From Alphaproteobacteria bacterium (GTDB lineage Bacteria; Pseudomonadota; Alphaproteobacteria; Caulobacterales; Parvularculaceae): 64,000 bases of DNA. The notes under the pieces were generated by a model. It ran no database searches. It saw only the letters and a program-made list of their open reading frames with translations, and was not told the DNA's origin. This document shows, piece by piece, positions 28,162 through 39,258 of this stretch; position 1 is the stretch's first letter, and every line of letters starts with the position of its first letter. The translations under genes were made by a program, and so were the position numbers. The DNA lies in contig WGLS01000005.1 in NCBI GenBank assembly GCA_016125455.1, forward strand, positions 1 to 64,000, given 5' to 3'.

Positions 28162-28722
28162 ATGCGATTTCTTATTTTTCTGGCGGTTCTGGCCGGCGCG
28201 GCGGCGTTGTGGGCGCAAACCTATCTGTCCTGGCAGGACCATCAGGGCGTCACGGCGGGCGAGAAGGCCGCCGAGGTGCGCGCTGCAAAGGTGATGTCGT
28301 GCATGATGCTGCTCGAAGGCGTCGCCCAGCTCGATCGGGTTCTGCCAACTATCGAAGATCGCGTCGCTGCGACGTTGAAAAACTTAAATGATTACGCCGA
28401 AATCTCAGGAATGGAGCAGGCGGGCGCCAACGAGGAAGAACGCCTCCGCAACGCCTGGCGCGAAGTGTTGAGCGCATCTTACTGGTATGGTTTCCGAAGC
28501 TTTGTCGATACCGGCGCCTTGCGGTTCAGCGACGGCGATCAGGCTCGCCTTGGCGCCAGCGCGATCGCCGCCATTCCGTTCGACGTTTTCAATAACATGT
28601 ACGGCCCAGGGTTCGCCGCGACGCAGGCAGATTTCAACGCTGTCGTTGACGCCCTCGAGACGGTTGCCGCCAATCGGCCCGGCATCGAAGAGGTGTGCCT
28701 GCCGCTGCTGACAGGGCTATAG
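28162..28722 (+). CDS. Hypothetical protein with N-terminal membrane/signal helix
   Basis: 186 aa, MRFLIFLAVLAGAAALWAQTYL N-terminus. Confidence 0.65.
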   Translation: MRFLIFLAVLAGAAALWAQTYLSWQDHQGVTAGEKAAEVRAAKVMSCMMLLEGVAQLDRVLPTIEDRVAATLKNLNDYAEISGMEQAGANEEERLRNAWREVLSASYWYGFRSFVDTGALRFSDGDQARLGASAIAAIPFDVFNNMYGPGFAATQADFNAVVDALETVAANRPGIEEVCLPLLTGL

Positions 28723-28820
28723 AGGCCAAGGCGGCTGACTGGCGGCCCACTGGCGACTTGCTGTTGGCTGAGGCGGCGAGACGATATTGCCTGCCGGCGC
28801 GGATGCGCTATGCACCGGCC

Positions 28821-29081
28821 ATGACCGACAAGCTTACCTGCGGCAGCCATGGCGAACAGGACGTCACCTATGTTTGCCGTCACGTCATTGAGACGCTGAA
28901 GGATGGCGAGCCTCGCGGCTTCTGGTGGAATTTCGCCGATGGCGCGTTCGAGGCCGTTTGCGCCGCCTGCAACGATCTCACCGAGGCGGAAGCGAAAGAA
29001 CAGGGGCCGGACCTCGTCCAGCCGCTCTGCTATGGCTGCTTCCGCGATGCGGCGGCATTGAACGGCGTCGACCTCGACTGA
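28821..29081 (+). CDS. Hypothetical cysteine-containing small protein
   Basis: MTDKLTCGSHGEQDVTYVCRHV...EAVCAACNDL...PLCYGCFRDA: C/H pairs consistent with metal binding. Confidence 0.7.
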   Translation: MTDKLTCGSHGEQDVTYVCRHVIETLKDGEPRGFWWNFADGAFEAVCAACNDLTEAEAKEQGPDLVQPLCYGCFRDAAALNGVDLD

Positions 29082-29404
29082 TCGTGTGCGTGCCCCAATG
29101 GCGCGCGGCCGCCGCGAAAAAATTCGAAAAAATCTATCGAACAAAATTCGTCGATTTTTTCGACTATAGAACAATGACCTAGGCTAAAAACGGCCGAAGA
29201 TTTCACAAACTTATCGAACAGGATTCCGGCGCGCCTATCCTTGCGCCCGTTGATGCTTCGCGGCGTCGACGGGCTCTTTGACATGTTGGAAAAATTGTTC
29301 TGCCCTTCGTGCGGCCACTGGCGCCTCGCGCAACATGCGCGGGGCGCCGGGGCCCGCCGGAATGCAAAGCGCGGGAGGGGCGCAAAACACGAACGCGCGG
29401 CGCT

Positions 29405-30583
29405 CTAGCGTTTCTTGTCCCAGATGAAGATGGACGACGCGGAGTAGTTCCAGATCACGCCGATTGCGATGCCGGCGATCGTCGCGAGCCACCATTTGAC
29501 GTCGCGATTGTAGAGTGCGTTCGACACGCCGACATTGCCGACGACCCCGATGCCGCAGATCAGGTAGAAGGCGAGGAGGCCGGTGACGAACGATGCGCCT
29601 TTGCGGCGTTTGTCACGGTACGTCAGGATGTTGTTGATCGTGTAATTGGTGGTCATGGCGACGAAGGTCGCAATGGTCTGCGCTGCAAGAAAGCTGAGGC
29701 TCGCGGCGAAGAACGACAGGGAGAACGCCGCAAAGTGGACAACAACGCCGCTGGCGCCGATCATCGAGAACAGGATGAGCCGGGCCGGCACGTACTTCCC
29801 GAATAGCTTGTCGACGATAAGCGCGAGGTATTCCCAAAGGACGAGCGTGTCGACCTTGCTTTCGCCATGGACGCGGTTGCGGAACCGGTACGGCACCTCC
29901 CGGAACCGAAGCGGCGTTTTCGACGACGCGAAGATGTCGAGCAGGATCTTGTAGCCTTCGCCCGACAGGTTCCGCATGGCCTCTTCGAAGGCGTCGCGGC
30001 GGATCATGAAGAAACCGCTCATCGGGTCCGACAGGTCGGATTTCAGCACAAGCTTTGCGACGCGGGTGGCGATGCGGCTCATCTGCACCCGGTCCGCGGC
30101 CCAGTCGCCGACGCCGCCGCCGTCGACGAAACGCGAGCCGACGGCGATATCGACTTCGCCAGACCTCAGGATGCGCAGCATTTCTGCGAGCTTCGTTTCG
30201 TCGTGCTGCATGTCCGCGTCGATCACGGCGAGGTACTGCGCGCTCGTGGCCAGCATGCCTTCGATGACCGCTGTCGACAGTCCGCGCCGGCCGAGCCGTT
30301 GCAGGACACGGACGTTCGCGTTCTTTTGCGACATGTCGCGAATGAGGGCGGCGGTGCCGTCCGGGGAGTCGTCATCGACGACGACCATCTCCCACTGAAC
30401 GTCGCCCAGGGCCGCGCACAGGAGTTCGTAGAGCGGCTGAATGTTGTCGCGTTCGTTATAGGTGGGCACGACGACCGCAAGTTCGACCGGGCGCCGCCGG
30501 GCGCGTCCCTGATCCGCCCGGCGATCATCGGCATCGCTGGCATTGCTCGGCGCTGGCGTCGGTCTGGCGTCAGTCATATCCAT
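29405..30583 (-). CDS. GT2 (dolichol-phosphate mannosyltransferase-like) fused to GtrA-like membrane domain
   Basis: VVPTYNERDNIQPLYELL...VVDDDSPDGT...VIDADMQHDE; C-terminal four-TM GtrA-like region. Confidence 0.9.
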   Translation of the reverse strand: MDMTDARPTPAPSNASDADDRRADQGRARRRPVELAVVVPTYNERDNIQPLYELLCAALGDVQWEMVVVDDDSPDGTAALIRDMSQKNANVRVLQRLGRRGLSTAVIEGMLATSAQYLAVIDADMQHDETKLAEMLRILRSGEVDIAVGSRFVDGGGVGDWAADRVQMSRIATRVAKLVLKSDLSDPMSGFFMIRRDAFEEAMRNLSGEGYKILLDIFASSKTPLRFREVPYRFRNRVHGESKVDTLVLWEYLALIVDKLFGKYVPARLILFSMIGASGVVVHFAAFSLSFFAASLSFLAAQTIATFVAMTTNYTINNILTYRDKRRKGASFVTGLLAFYLICGIGVVGNVGVSNALYNRDVKWWLATIAGIAIGVIWNYSASSIFIWDKKR

Positions 30584-30656
30584 GGCGTCTGTTGTCTCTG
30601 CTCAGGCTGCCGGCAATGTCGTCCGGGCATCATGGCGGCGGAAGCCCCAGTTACCG

Positions 30657-32336
30657 TTAATGCGCGCGCTCGAAAACGCGCACCCTGGCGGCATAAAGGC
30701 CGCCGAACTCCTCCGTCCGCGCAAGTCGCCAGGCCGGGTCAGCGCTCAGGCGTCGGGAAATCGCCGGAATCTCGGGCGGCATTGGTGTTTCCGCCTTGTC
30801 TGGCTGGCGGCTGCCTCGGCGAAGGTCGAATACCGACTGCAGGCGCACCTCAACCACGATGATCCTGTCGCCGATCTCGTCGCCGAGAAGTACCGTCTCG
30901 TCCGTCGCCGTGGCGGGAATTGCGTCGCGTCCCGTGGCGAACAGGCGGAACTGCTCGCCCCCCGGATCTTCCGCGATCCATTGGGGCGCGCTGTCGCCGA
31001 ATCGCCAGCGAACCGGGAACGCCGCGTACCCGAAGGCCTGGCCGTGTTCATAAACGATGTCGGCGTCCTCGCCCTCAGCTTCGATGATTGCGATGAGCGC
31101 ATCGCCCGGGCCGTGAATGAACAGGCCGGGCTTCGTCATCAGGACTGCGGCGCTGATCGCGAGGCCGAGAATCGCAAGGCCAGCCCCCGCGGTCCGGGTG
31201 GCGGCGAGTCGCCCGCCCGGACCGGCTTCGGCGATTGGCGTCGCGAGGCACGCCGCGAGGCATGCCGCGACGACCGGATAGAGCCAGCGAGCGTAGCTGG
31301 GGTTAACGGTGACAAGCTTGTCCTGGGCGACGTTTGCCGCAACCGTCACGACGACCCCGAGGACTGCGGCGAGGGCGAGGGCGAACAGGGGACCGCGCGG
31401 GCCTGCCAACGTCCACTGGCGACGAACGAGCGTATCGACCGCCGTAGACAGGGCAATGATGGCGGCGCCCAGCGCTATGGCTGCCGCTGCCGCGGGAAAC
31501 ATGAAACTTGCCGGCGCCAGAAACACCCTCGGCACAAAGAGGGCAATGTCGGACATCGATGCAGTTCCCGGCTCGCCCGTCGCGGTCAGGTCGCTGGCGG
31601 CAAGCGCGAACGGAAGGATGCCAGCCGAGGCGATCGCCGCGCAGAAGCCTGACGCCAGAATGAGCTTCAGAGCCGGACCGTCGCCAATGCGCCGGACTAT
31701 GAGCGCGCCGTAGAGCGATGCGGCTGCCAGGACCGCGAAGAAATGCGTGTAGATGTTCAGGACGCAAAGGACGCCGAACAGCGCTGGATTGCGCCAGTTG
31801 GCCGCCCAACTCTCATCGGTCATCCTGAGGAAGGGCACGAGGCTCGCCGCCGTCAGCGCGAGGAAGATCGGATAGGCGCGGATCTCGACCGCCGCTTCGA
31901 TGATCTTGGGGGAGAGGGCGAAAAACGCGACGAGGAACGCGGCCGGCGCAGGGCCGAAGGCCTTGCGGACATGAAGGGCGAGATAGCCGACGCCAGCGGC
32001 AAGGATCGCCAGGTGAAGGAGCCGGAACCCGATCGGCGCGTCGCCGGCGAGCCGCCGCCAGCCCCAGTCGATCACGTAGCTCAAAGGCGGCATGCGGTCG
32101 TCGGGCACGACGAACAGCTGCGGCTCCCGGCCCATCAGCCAGTCCAGCATCTGGCGAAAGGGCAGGCCCGCGCCGGAAAGCTGGGTGGTTTCGTCAATCC
32201 AGATGCTCTGGGCGAACGCGTAGCGGACGGCGAACGCCAAGAAGACCGCGCCGAGCGCCAGCGTCGCGGCGTCTGCAAGAAACGTCGGCGACCGCCATCC
32301 GGTCCTCGTCGATGGTTCCGCAAACCGTGTCGCCAT
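30657..32336 (-). CDS. Polytopic membrane glycosyltransferase (GT39/ArnT-like)
   Basis: About ten hydrophobic helices; early WIDETTQLSG acidic motif like GT-C enzymes; next to GT2-GtrA gene. Confidence 0.72.
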   Translation of the reverse strand: MATRFAEPSTRTGWRSPTFLADAATLALGAVFLAFAVRYAFAQSIWIDETTQLSGAGLPFRQMLDWLMGREPQLFVVPDDRMPPLSYVIDWGWRRLAGDAPIGFRLLHLAILAAGVGYLALHVRKAFGPAPAAFLVAFFALSPKIIEAAVEIRAYPIFLALTAASLVPFLRMTDESWAANWRNPALFGVLCVLNIYTHFFAVLAAASLYGALIVRRIGDGPALKLILASGFCAAIASAGILPFALAASDLTATGEPGTASMSDIALFVPRVFLAPASFMFPAAAAAIALGAAIIALSTAVDTLVRRQWTLAGPRGPLFALALAAVLGVVVTVAANVAQDKLVTVNPSYARWLYPVVAACLAACLATPIAEAGPGGRLAATRTAGAGLAILGLAISAAVLMTKPGLFIHGPGDALIAIIEAEGEDADIVYEHGQAFGYAAFPVRWRFGDSAPQWIAEDPGGEQFRLFATGRDAIPATATDETVLLGDEIGDRIIVVEVRLQSVFDLRRGSRQPDKAETPMPPEIPAISRRLSADPAWRLARTEEFGGLYAARVRVFERAH

Positions 32337-32427
32337 GCCGGCAAGGGCTCCAAATTAATGCGGCCGGCCCATGCAAGCCACGGACCGGCCGGATAAACCA
32401 CAGGGATGACGTCAGGCGCCAGCGGCC

Positions 32428-33834
32428 TCAAGACGAATAGTAAAGAGCGAACTCGAGCGGATGGGGCATGGTGTCGAGGCGCCGGACATCTTCCATCTTC
32501 AGGTTGATGTAGCCGTCGATCTGGTCATCATTGAAGACGTTGCCCTTTTTTAGGAATTCCCGGTCCTCGTCGAGCGCCTGCAGCGCCTGGCGCAGCGACG
32601 AACACACGGTCGGGATGTCCTTCAGTTCGTGCTCGCTCAGTTCGTAAAGATCGTGGTCGACCGCGTCGCCTGGATGGATCTTGTTCTCGATCCCGTCGAG
32701 CCCGGCCATCAGGAGCGCCGAGAAGGCGTAATAGGGGTTGCTGGCCGCATCAGGGAAACGGGCCTCGATTCGCTTCGCCTTCGGCGACTGGCACCACGGG
32801 ATACGGATCGACGCGGAGCGGTTACGCGAGGAATAGGCGAGCAGCACTGGCGCTTCGAAACCGGGCACGAGCCTCTTGTACGAGTTCGTCGTCGCGTTCG
32901 AGAACGCGTTGATCGCCCGGGCGTGCTTGATGATGCCGCCAATGTAGTAGAGGCAGGTTTCGGACAGGTCGGCGTACTGATCGCCGGCGAACATCGGCTT
33001 GCCTTCCTTCCAGATCGACTGGTGCACATGCATGCCGGAGCCGTTGTCGTTGAAGATCGGCTTCGGCATGAACGTCGCTGTCTTGCCGTAGGCGTGAGCG
33101 ACCTGGTGGACGATGTACTTGTAGAGCTGCATGCGGTCGGCCATGACCGTCAGCGTCGAGAATTTCATGCCGAGCTCATGCTGGGCGGGGGCGACCTCGT
33201 GGTGGTGCTTCTCCGGCTCCAGGCCGAGGTCCGTCATGACGGCGAGCATTTCCGATCGCATATCCTGGGCGCTGTCGACCGGCGGCACCGGGAAATAACC
33301 GCCCTTCGGCCCCGGCCGGTGGCCAAGATTGCCCTCTTCATAAGCTGTGCCGGCGTTGAACGGCAGTTCAGAGGAATCGATCGCAAAGCCGGTGTTGTGC
33401 TGGTCAAGCGAATAGCGGACGTCGTCGAAGACGAAGAACTCGGCCTCCGGACCGAAATAGCAGGTGTCGCCAATGCCCGACGCGGCGAGGCGGGCTTCGG
33501 CGGCTTTCGCCGTCGTTCGCGGATCGCGCCCATAAGGCTGGCCGGTTGTCGGTTCGAGCACGTCGCAGAAAAGGCTCAGCGTCGGCTGCGCAAAGAACGG
33601 ATCAATGTGCGCCGTGGACGTGTCCGGATTGAGGTTCATGTCGGATTCATTGATCGACTTCCAGCCGGATATCGATGACCCATCGAACATCACGCCTTCT
33701 TCAAAGAATTCCTCGTCGACCATGCTGCGGTCGTAGGTGACGTGCTGAAGCTTGCCGCGCGGGTCCGTGAACCTCAGGTCGACGTACCGGATGTCCTTTT
33801 CTTTGATGAGTTTCATCACATTGGCGGCTGACAC
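32428..33834 (-). CDS. glnA: Glutamine synthetase type I
   Basis: [42 protein letters not shown], adenylylation-site-like NPYYAF region; GTG start preceded by aaggagg. Confidence 0.97.
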   Translation of the reverse strand: MSAANVMKLIKEKDIRYVDLRFTDPRGKLQHVTYDRSMVDEEFFEEGVMFDGSSISGWKSINESDMNLNPDTSTAHIDPFFAQPTLSLFCDVLEPTTGQPYGRDPRTTAKAAEARLAASGIGDTCYFGPEAEFFVFDDVRYSLDQHNTGFAIDSSELPFNAGTAYEEGNLGHRPGPKGGYFPVPPVDSAQDMRSEMLAVMTDLGLEPEKHHHEVAPAQHELGMKFSTLTVMADRMQLYKYIVHQVAHAYGKTATFMPKPIFNDNGSGMHVHQSIWKEGKPMFAGDQYADLSETCLYYIGGIIKHARAINAFSNATTNSYKRLVPGFEAPVLLAYSSRNRSASIRIPWCQSPKAKRIEARFPDAASNPYYAFSALLMAGLDGIENKIHPGDAVDHDLYELSEHELKDIPTVCSSLRQALQALDEDREFLKKGNVFNDDQIDGYINLKMEDVRRLDTMPHPLEFALYYSS

Positions 33835-34069
33835 GTCGTATCCTCCTTGGTGGCTTCTGCTGGTGGGGAGTGCGCTGTTGCGAAACGGCGACCGGCGGCG
33901 CGCTTTCCCCTGAAGCGGCGAGGTTCGCCTGGCGATTCCTGCGACGGCCGCCGCTGCACGCGATTTTCTGCGATGCCGACCGCTCGACGCAGCAAAATGA
34001 TGCAATTGCGAGCAGGTGGAAATCAAGGGGAATTTTGCAGCGCAATAGCGACTAGGCCGGGAAGCGGCG

Positions 34070-35836
34070 TCAATTGGGCAGGATATCGTCGCCCGGCGCG
34101 CTTGACTGGCTTGGCCCCAGCGATGAGGGGGCGGCGCCGTTAGGGCCAGAGCTGCTGGTCGGGCCCGAGCTGATGACGTCAGGTCCGTTGGCGGCGCTGG
34201 AACCACCGCCAAAGCCGCCGTCCAACCCGCCGCCCAACCCGCCGCCCTGCGAATCCAGCGCGGGCTGATCCGCCGGGACGTCGCCAAGAGCCGCTTCCAG
34301 GAACGCGACGATCGCGTCGCGGCTTTCGCGGCGCGCGTCGTCGAGTGGCGTATTGCCCCACCTGTCTCTGGCGGACGCATTCGCGCCCTGTTCGAAAAGG
34401 AACCTGACGACAGGTTCCTGGCCTTCGGAGGCGGCTAGGTGCATCGCGGACCTGCCGTCATAGTCCGAGGCGCTGGGGTCGATGCCGGCCGCCACCAGCC
34501 GGCGCACTTCGCCGAGGTCGCCGCGCGCAGCGGCGCCGCACATGTGGCCCGCGTCGTCCGCCTCGCGTCGCATCATCCGTTTCGTCGGGTCGATGCGGCG
34601 ATGATCGTCGACCATGTTCGCGTAGGTATGGAACGCAAAGACGTCGACAAGGCGCTTGGAGAACTCGACGCCGCGGACCGGGTTGCCAAGGCGGTCCAGA
34701 CGCGGGCTCCAAAGGGCGATGCCGCAAACGCCCGGCACGACGAGGAACATGGCGCCTGAAACACCCGACTTGGCGGGAATGCCCACAGTGAAGGCGTACT
34801 CGCCGGAGAAGTCGTACATGCCGCAGGAATACATCAGCGACAGGCAGTTCTTGACGGTCTCGGACTGGAACACCCGCTGGTTCGTCATCGGGCACACGCC
34901 GCCATTGGCGAACGTCGCCGCGATCGCCGCCATCTGGCGCACGTCGACGGTGATCGAGCAGCACTGGAAGTAGAAATCGAGCGTCCGCATGATGTCCGTA
35001 TCGGGCGGAAACGCGCCGTTTTCGCGCATGAAATAGGCGAGCGCGAAGTTGCGGTCGGCGGTTTCTCGTTCCGACAGGAACACCGAATTGTCGAAGCCCG
35101 GCCGACGTCCGCCGGACAGCGACCGCCAGACGCTCATCACATAGTCAAACCGGTCCGCCTGCGGATGATGTGGCCGGATCAGGGCCGAACACATGATCGC
35201 GCCCGAATTGATCATCGGGTTGTGGGGAAGGCCTGCGTCATTCAGCGTCAGTTCGTTGAACGACCGCCCGGACGGCTCGCGTCCGACATGGGAATGGACG
35301 GTCCGCGCGCCGAGGCAGTCAAGGGCGATCGAATATGAAATCGGCTTGCAGGTCGACTGGACGCAGTATTGCTCCTCGTCGTCGCCGAACGAAAATTGCT
35401 GGCCGTCGATCGTGCAGACCGCCATCGCGTACATCTCCGGATCGACCCGGGCAAGCTGCGGGATGTAAGTGGCCACGTCGCCGCCCTTGAAATCGCGGCA
35501 GTATTCGAAAATGTTCTCCATCCGATTCCGGAAGTCGAAAAACTCGGGAACCACCAGCTCTCCCGTCAGGGCACGGACGATCAGGGTCGTGTTCTCCGGC
35601 GCGACGAAGTCGAGCAGTTGATCCGGCGACATGCGCACATCGGTGGCAAGGAGCGCCGCATTCTCGCGCGTTTCGCGGATGCGACGATCGTTCGCGTCAA
35701 TGCCGACTGCTTCGATCGCCTTGAAGAATTCCGGAATGGTAACGCCGTCCGTGCCCTCGGTGCGGGTCAGCCGGAAGATAAGCTCGGCCGCCGACCGCCG
35801 GTCGTGATCGTCGAGATTGAACCTCATGTCGTTCAT
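34070..35836 (-). CDS. glsA: Glutaminase with EF-hand-like N-terminus, C-terminal ankyrin repeats and Gly/Ser-rich tail
   Basis: [116 protein letters not shown] ankyrins. Confidence 0.95.
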   Translation of the reverse strand: MNDMRFNLDDHDRRSAAELIFRLTRTEGTDGVTIPEFFKAIEAVGIDANDRRIRETRENAALLATDVRMSPDQLLDFVAPENTTLIVRALTGELVVPEFFDFRNRMENIFEYCRDFKGGDVATYIPQLARVDPEMYAMAVCTIDGQQFSFGDDEEQYCVQSTCKPISYSIALDCLGARTVHSHVGREPSGRSFNELTLNDAGLPHNPMINSGAIMCSALIRPHHPQADRFDYVMSVWRSLSGGRRPGFDNSVFLSERETADRNFALAYFMRENGAFPPDTDIMRTLDFYFQCCSITVDVRQMAAIAATFANGGVCPMTNQRVFQSETVKNCLSLMYSCGMYDFSGEYAFTVGIPAKSGVSGAMFLVVPGVCGIALWSPRLDRLGNPVRGVEFSKRLVDVFAFHTYANMVDDHRRIDPTKRMMRREADDAGHMCGAAARGDLGEVRRLVAAGIDPSASDYDGRSAMHLAASEGQEPVVRFLFEQGANASARDRWGNTPLDDARRESRDAIVAFLEAALGDVPADQPALDSQGGGLGGGLDGGFGGGSSAANGPDVISSGPTSSSGPNGAAPSSLGPSQSSAPGDDILPN

Positions 35837-36027
35837 TGTTGAACTCGTTCGACGGATCGGCATTGGAACCAATTTCCCGGTCTGGGCGTGGTCCTATCGC
35901 GCGACCACGACTGTTTTGCGACGCAGCGCCTCTGCGGACGGTCCTGCAGGTCGGCGGCGCCGTACGTCGGGTCGTCCCCGCTTGCCGTCCCCACTTGCCG
36001 TACTCGCCTGCTGGCGGCGCGCGACGA

Positions 36028-36393
<366 letters not shown>

Positions 36394-36419
36394 CTAGACT
36401 TCGGCGTCGCAGAATCCGC

Positions 36420-37973
36420 GTGCGCGGCGGGAGGTGTCAACTGCCCGAGTCCGTATTCATCCTTACGGCCGCTCAAATGCGGGCCGCAGAGGGGATGGCC
36501 GCGACGCTGCCGCCTGACGCGGGCGGGCGGGCGACGGCGGCCATGATGGAAGCGGCTGGCGCGGCGCTCGCCGCGGCAGTGCTGGAAAAGGCGCCTGAAG
36601 GCCCGGTGGTCGTCCTCGCCGGTCCGGGCGGAAACGGCGGCGACGGCTGGGTCGCTGCGAGGGCATTGCAAGCGGCGGGTCGGGCGGTTTGTCTGGCGTT
36701 CATGGGGAACCGTCAGCGCCTTGTCGGCGACGCGGCATTGATGGCGAGTTTGTATGAAGGCGACGTAAAGCCCGCGACGCAGGGCGCCGTTGCGGGCGCG
36801 GCGGCGATCGTTGACGCGCTGTTCGGCGCCGGCCTGTCGCGACCTCTTGCCGGCGAGGCTGCGGCGGTCGTCGGCGCCGTCAACGAGGCGCGGGCGCGGA
36901 GCGGCGCCTTCGTGATTGCCGCGGACCTGCCGTCCGGGCTGTTCGCCGACCTCGGCGCGGCGCCAGGGCCGACGGCGACAGCCGATCTGACCCTCGCCTT
37001 CGGGGCGAAGAAGGCCTGCCATCTTCTCTACCCGGCCCGGGGGAAATGCGGCGAGGTCGTGCTGATGGATGTCGGCATCGCCCCGCGCGCAATCCTGGCG
37101 CAGGGGCCGCGAACCTTTGAAAACGGACCGGCGATCTGGGGCGGGACGTTCCCCCGGCTGACGCCATCAGTCCACAAGTACGATCGCGGCGGCGTTGCGG
37201 TGGCGGTTGGCCCGGCGCTGGCGACGGGCGCGGCGCGCCTCGCGGCGCATGGCGCCCTCAGGGTCGGCGCGGGGGCGGTGACGCTGCTTGGCGACGCGGC
37301 TGCCGCCGCTATCTGTGCAGGCCAGGTCACCTCGGCGATGGTCAGGGCGATCGATACGCCCGCCGACTTCGGCGATTTTGTCGCGGCGGACCGCGTTCGC
37401 GCCGCGGTCATCGGGCCGGGGACGGACGTTGGCGAGCGGACCCGCAATCTCTGCGCGGCGGCCAGCGGGGCCGGACGGGTTCTCGACGCCGACGCGCTGA
37501 CCTCGTTCGCGGCCGATCCTGAGGCGCTGTTCCGCCTCGCGACCGAGCGCGATGTCCTGACGCCGCACGCGGGCGAGTTCGCGCGGGTATTCCCGGACCT
37601 CGCGGAGGCGGCGGTGCGGGATAAGCTGACCGCCACCCGGGACGCGGCGGCGCGGGCAGGGTGCGTCGTTCTGCTGAAAGGGCCCGATACCGTCATCGCC
37701 GCGCCGGATGGGCGGGCGGCCATCAACGCCAACGCCCCTGCGGACCTTGCAACTGCCGGGTCAGGCGACGTGCTCGCCGGCTTCATCGCGGGCCTGATCG
37801 CCCAGGCCATGCCGTCGTTCGAAGCTGCGTGCGCCGGGGCCTGGTTGCACGGCGCGTGCGGACAGGCGCTGGGGCGCGGCCTGATCGCGGAGGATCTGCC
37901 CGGGGCGCTGCCGTCGGTGTTCAGGGCGCTGTTCGCGCCTTCGGCGCCGCAAAGAGGAGGCAAGGGCCGATGA
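36420..37973 (+). CDS. nnr: Bifunctional NAD(P)H-hydrate epimerase / ADP-dependent dehydratase
   Basis: VLAGPGGNGGDGWVAARAL (YjeF_N) and LTPHAGEFARVFPDL...LLKGPDTVIAAPDGRAAINANAPADLATAGSGDVLAGFIAGLIAQ (carbohydrate kinase-like). Confidence 0.93.
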   Translation: MRGGRCQLPESVFILTAAQMRAAEGMAATLPPDAGGRATAAMMEAAGAALAAAVLEKAPEGPVVVLAGPGGNGGDGWVAARALQAAGRAVCLAFMGNRQRLVGDAALMASLYEGDVKPATQGAVAGAAAIVDALFGAGLSRPLAGEAAAVVGAVNEARARSGAFVIAADLPSGLFADLGAAPGPTATADLTLAFGAKKACHLLYPARGKCGEVVLMDVGIAPRAILAQGPRTFENGPAIWGGTFPRLTPSVHKYDRGGVAVAVGPALATGAARLAAHGALRVGAGAVTLLGDAAAAAICAGQVTSAMVRAIDTPADFGDFVAADRVRAAVIGPGTDVGERTRNLCAAASGAGRVLDADALTSFAADPEALFRLATERDVLTPHAGEFARVFPDLAEAAVRDKLTATRDAAARAGCVVLLKGPDTVIAAPDGRAAINANAPADLATAGSGDVLAGFIAGLIAQAMPSFEAACAGAWLHGACGQALGRGLIAEDLPGALPSVFRALFAPSAPQRGGKGR

Positions 37974-38488
37974 ACGTCCAGGTGAGGGCCGCCATCGGCG
38001 CCGATGCCGACGCCGTCAACGCGATATACAATCCCCTGATCCTGTCCTCGCCGGCGACTTTTGAAACGGAACCCTATTCCCGGGAGGACCGCGCCGCGCT
38101 TATCGAGAGCCGGCGCGACGACCCCAGGCATCCGTTTCTTGCCGCCGACATCGACGGCCAGCTTGTCGGGTACGCGTTCGCCGCGCCGTTCGATCCAAGG
38201 CCGGGCTATGCGAGTTCGGTGAAAACGTCCGTGTTCGTCGCCCCGGCGGCCCATGGGCGCGGCGTCGGCCGGGCGCTGTATGCGGAGCTGTTGCCGAAAC
38301 TTGCGACGGCGGGTCTGCACCGCGCGTATGCGCTCATCGTCGTCCCCAATGAGAGTTCGGAAGCGCTGCACCGTTCGGCCGGCTTTCGCCGCGTCGCATT
38401 GCTGAATGAGGTCGGCTTCAAGCTCGGCAACTTTCACGACGTCGCGTGGTATGAGGCGATTCTGTCTGACTATCGCTCAAGCAAATAG
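37970..38488 (+). CDS. GNAT N-acetyltransferase (phosphinothricin acetyltransferase-like)
   Basis: ATGA overlap with nnr; SVFVAPAAHGRGVGRALYAELLPKLATAGLHRAYALIVVPNESSEALHRSAGFRRVALLNEVGFKLGNFHDVAWYE. Confidence 0.92.
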   Translation: MNVQVRAAIGADADAVNAIYNPLILSSPATFETEPYSREDRAALIESRRDDPRHPFLAADIDGQLVGYAFAAPFDPRPGYASSVKTSVFVAPAAHGRGVGRALYAELLPKLATAGLHRAYALIVVPNESSEALHRSAGFRRVALLNEVGFKLGNFHDVAWYEAILSDYRSSK

Positions 38489-39258
38489 CTTTGGTTCTCG
38501 GTTTGCCAACTTGGAGATGCATCCACGTAATCTGCGTGCATTTTGAAACTAGTGCCTCCTCTCACAGTCGGTAACACGTCATCGATAGTCCTGAGGCGGT
38601 AAATCTTTACATGAGAATACCGTTTTTTCTTACCATGCTTATCAAGGTCCTCTACCAGGATTGGTAGGCCGACATCCTGAAAGGAAAAAATCGATATTGG
38701 CAGTCTGCGTGCGAACGCTATCCCAAGTTCGAATATGACACTTGAAGAGCGTTTATCGACATTTATCAAGAAAAACTCGTCAGCCTTTTCAATCTGATTG
38801 ATTGCCTCTCGAATCGAAGGTTCTGATGACGCTAAGTCGCTAAAATTCTCCCGGGAATCTATTGATCTGAACAGACCCCGCTTTTGATCAAGCACTGCTG
38901 AGTAGACGCGCACTCTCGTCAGCGGAAACCGTTTTCGTTTGCGTATTTCCTCATCTACCTGCTGCACCAATTCGCGGACTTTAGTGTAGGCGGCTTGCGT
39001 TGAATTCGGATCGTCTGACTGAAGGGCTGTCATTGGGACGGCTATGAAAAAACGCCTTACGAATAGCCGCCGCAACGACCGAAGTGATAGGAAGCGGAGA
39101 AAACTTGCCGGGTTGCTGATCGTGCTGGATGCCGTGAGAACTACAGCCGCGGCAATTTCAATCGCAACCTGACCGAGTTGCGGCAGCTGCTCGAACCAAT
39201 CGACGACTGATTTTCCGAACGCTAATGCGTTCGTCAGCGTTTCAAATACCAGGTCCAC
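38470..39258 (-). CDS. Membrane-anchored protein with nucleoside-deoxyribosyltransferase/TIR-like C-terminal domain
   Basis: N-terminal hydrophobic region; RFFIAVPMTAL...VRVYSAVL...IREAINQIEKADEFFLINVDKRSSSVIFELGIAFARRLPISIFSF resembles the NDT-like fold; GTG start. Confidence 0.6.
   Translation of the reverse strand: MDLVFETLTNALAFGKSVVDWFEQLPQLGQVAIEIAAAVVLTASSTISNPASFLRFLSLRSLRRLFVRRFFIAVPMTALQSDDPNSTQAAYTKVRELVQQVDEEIRKRKRFPLTRVRVYSAVLDQKRGLFRSIDSRENFSDLASSEPSIREAINQIEKADEFFLINVDKRSSSVIFELGIAFARRLPISIFSFQDVGLPILVEDLDKHGKKKRYSHVKIYRLRTIDDVLPTVRGGTSFKMHADYVDASPSWQTENQSYLLER

Noticed and set aside
29124-29163. LexA box in the AT-rich dyad
   Set aside because: Alphaproteobacterial LexA sites need GTTC-N7-GTTC or GAAC-N7-GAAC spacing; not satisfied here.
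37028-38437. 469-aa minus-strand ORF
   Set aside because: Antisense to nnr and the GNAT gene, both well supported.
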